From contig NZ_JAEINH010000003.1 in assembly GCF_016342785.1 (NCBI RefSeq), positions 62,001 to 126,000 of the forward strand: DNA of 64,000 nt. Reading direction: 5' to 3'. The stretch is from Sanguibacter suaedae. Lineage in GTDB: Bacteria > Actinomycetota > Actinomycetes > Actinomycetales > Cellulomonadaceae. Under the pieces are notes generated by a model, which saw only the letters and a program-made list of their open reading frames with translations, did not search any database and was not told the DNA's origin. Shown one piece after another: positions 63,285 to 64,000 of this stretch (its first letter is position 1; each line of letters begins with the position of its first letter). A program made the position numbers and the translations under genes.

Positions 63285-63668
63285 CTAGAGGGTGACCGGG
63301 TACGTGAGCGTCAGCTCGTCCCCGCTCACACCGCGGATCCCCCACCGGTCCTGCGGACTCTCGAGGACGACGATCTCGAGGTCGTCGACGGGGAGCCCGA
63401 ACGCCGGGCAGACCCGCGCGTACGTCTCGCGGACGAGCGCCCGGACGGCCTGGGTGCTCCGGCCGGCGAACGCGACGACCTCGACCACGAGGTACGCGTG
63501 CCCGCGGGGAGCCACGAGATCGTCGTCGTCGAGCCAGACGAAGCGCTGGAACCGCTTGTCCTCCGGGAGCTGCCACGCGGCCATCAGCGCGCCGTGGAGG
63601 ACGTCGGAGAGGTCCTCCCGTCGTCCTGCCCACACCGAGCGTCGACCGTAGACCTTGAGCTGTGCCAT
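63285..63668 (-). CDS. Tautomerase-superfamily protein lacking Pro1
   Basis: A 127-residue protein of the tautomerase/MIF fold: an N-terminal LKVYGRRSVW block, FAGRSTQAVRALVRETYARV in the middle and LESPQDRWGIRGVSGDELTL near the end, as in family members beginning Met-Pro. Here the second residue is Ala (codon GCA), so the catalytic amino-terminal proline is absent. ATG 63668. It is upstream of and very close to rnpB, and diverges from yaaA. Activity is doubtful; a structural or altered role is possible. Confidence 0.75.
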   Translation of the reverse strand: MAQLKVYGRRSVWAGRREDLSDVLHGALMAAWQLPEDKRFQRFVWLDDDDLVAPRGHAYLVVEVVAFAGRSTQAVRALVRETYARVCPAFGLPVDDLEIVVLESPQDRWGIRGVSGDELTLTYPVTL

Positions 63669-63711
63669 GCCAGCCGACGGTACACGCACCGCGGCCGCCT
63701 AGAATCGTCGG

Positions 63712-64000
63712 GTGCTGCTGCTCCTCCCGCCCTCCGAGGGCAAGACCCCCGCCGCGAGCGGCGCGCCGTGCGACCTCTCGGCACTCTCCTCGCCCGACCT
63801 CACGGTTCACCGGACGCGCGTCCTCCGGGCGCTCGCCCGGGTCAGCGCAGGCACCGACGCGATGGAGCGGCTGGGTGTCGGTCCCAGCCTCGCCGAGGAC
63901 GTGGCGCGCAACACGCGCCTCGACGTCGAGCCGGCGGGCCCGGCGTCCTCCGTCTACACGGGGGTCCTCTACGCAGCTGCGGGGCTCGCGGACCTGGACG
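63712..64000 (+). CDS. yaaA: YaaA/DUF328 peroxide-stress protein, partial
   Basis: The first 96 codons of a YaaA-family protein, cut by the window edge. The opening VLLLLPPSEGKTPAASG is the family signature (PPSEGKT), and VYTGVLYAA is the next conserved block. E. coli YaaA lowers free iron under peroxide stress and binds DNA; transfer of that role here is by family only. GTG 63712 lies 6 nt after TAGAAT at 63700-63705, a clear leaderless start. Confidence 0.88.
   Translation, partial: MLLLLPPSEGKTPAASGAPCDLSALSSPDLTVHRTRVLRALARVSAGTDAMERLGVGPSLAEDVARNTRLDVEPAGPASSVYTGVLYAAAGLADLD

Noticed and set aside
1-64000. tRNA genes, including one as the prophage target
   Set aside because: No tRNA-like TPsiC/D-arm pattern was noticed on either strand; the att repeat belongs to rnpB. 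A covariance-model search would be needed to exclude tRNAs fully.

Overview
This 64-kb window is chromosomal DNA of a very high-G+C Gram-positive bacterium of the phylum Actinomycetota. The gene set points to order Micrococcales, near the Cellulomonadaceae/Sanguibacteraceae. It has a qcrCAB bc1 branch with a di-haem QcrC, a ctaC-ctaD-ctaF/ctaE aa3 oxidase, a polyphosphate glucokinase, a glnA-glnE-glnA2-nadE-panB block, and DUF3043 and DUF4191 proteins. Genus placement is an inference.

Layout. 1-6.3 kb: partial acyltransferase, ROK kinase, acyl-CoA synthetase, an exonuclease/GIY-YIG fusion and a stand-alone AsnC-type sensor. 6.3-16.5 kb: trpD with a frameshifted response regulator, then the respiratory core. 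In that core ctaE-qcrC-qcrA-qcrB runs rightward, sodA sits in the middle, and ctaC-ctaD-ctaF runs leftward. 16.8-18.7 kb: sulfur and Fe-S genes, namely a degenerate cysteine-desulfurase fold, a TusA-like carrier and an ErpA-like protein. 18.8-29.7 kb: glycerate kinase, nadA, a small-enzyme group, a pyrD operon and pepA. 29.8-41.2 kb: 2-oxoacid dehydrogenase E3 (lpdA) and E2 (sucB), followed by lipB-lipA, which make the lipoyl cofactor E2 carries. A pseudokinase, an oxidoreductase and an MMPL exporter with a divergent MarR regulator lie in between. 41.3-54.6 kb: nitrogen and cofactor block with glnA, glnE, glnA2, nadE, panB, map and ppgK. 54.7-56.4 kb: STAS protein, small conserved protein and K+ channel.

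56.44-62.91 kb is a foreign element. A 28-bp direct repeat of the 3' end of rnpB brackets about 6.4 kb of decayed phage genes: terminase large-subunit C-terminus, MuF-like minor head protein, and connector- and tail-type proteins. It also holds an IS481-family insertion and two lower-G+C cargo genes. The intact rnpB lies at the right end on the minus strand. No integrase is visible, so it reads as an immobile prophage remnant. After rnpB come a tautomerase-fold protein and the start of yaaA.

Many genes share one start signature: a TANNNT -10-like box 6-7 nt upstream of the start codon, with no room for a Shine-Dalgarno sequence. This predicts widespread leaderless transcription and helped choose starts, for example for ctaE. 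Strong inverted-repeat terminators close most convergent gene pairs. The most unusual items are the rnpB-integrated remnant with its cargo pair, the desulfurase paralogue without a PLP lysine that is translationally coupled to a TusA carrier, and the leaderless signature.
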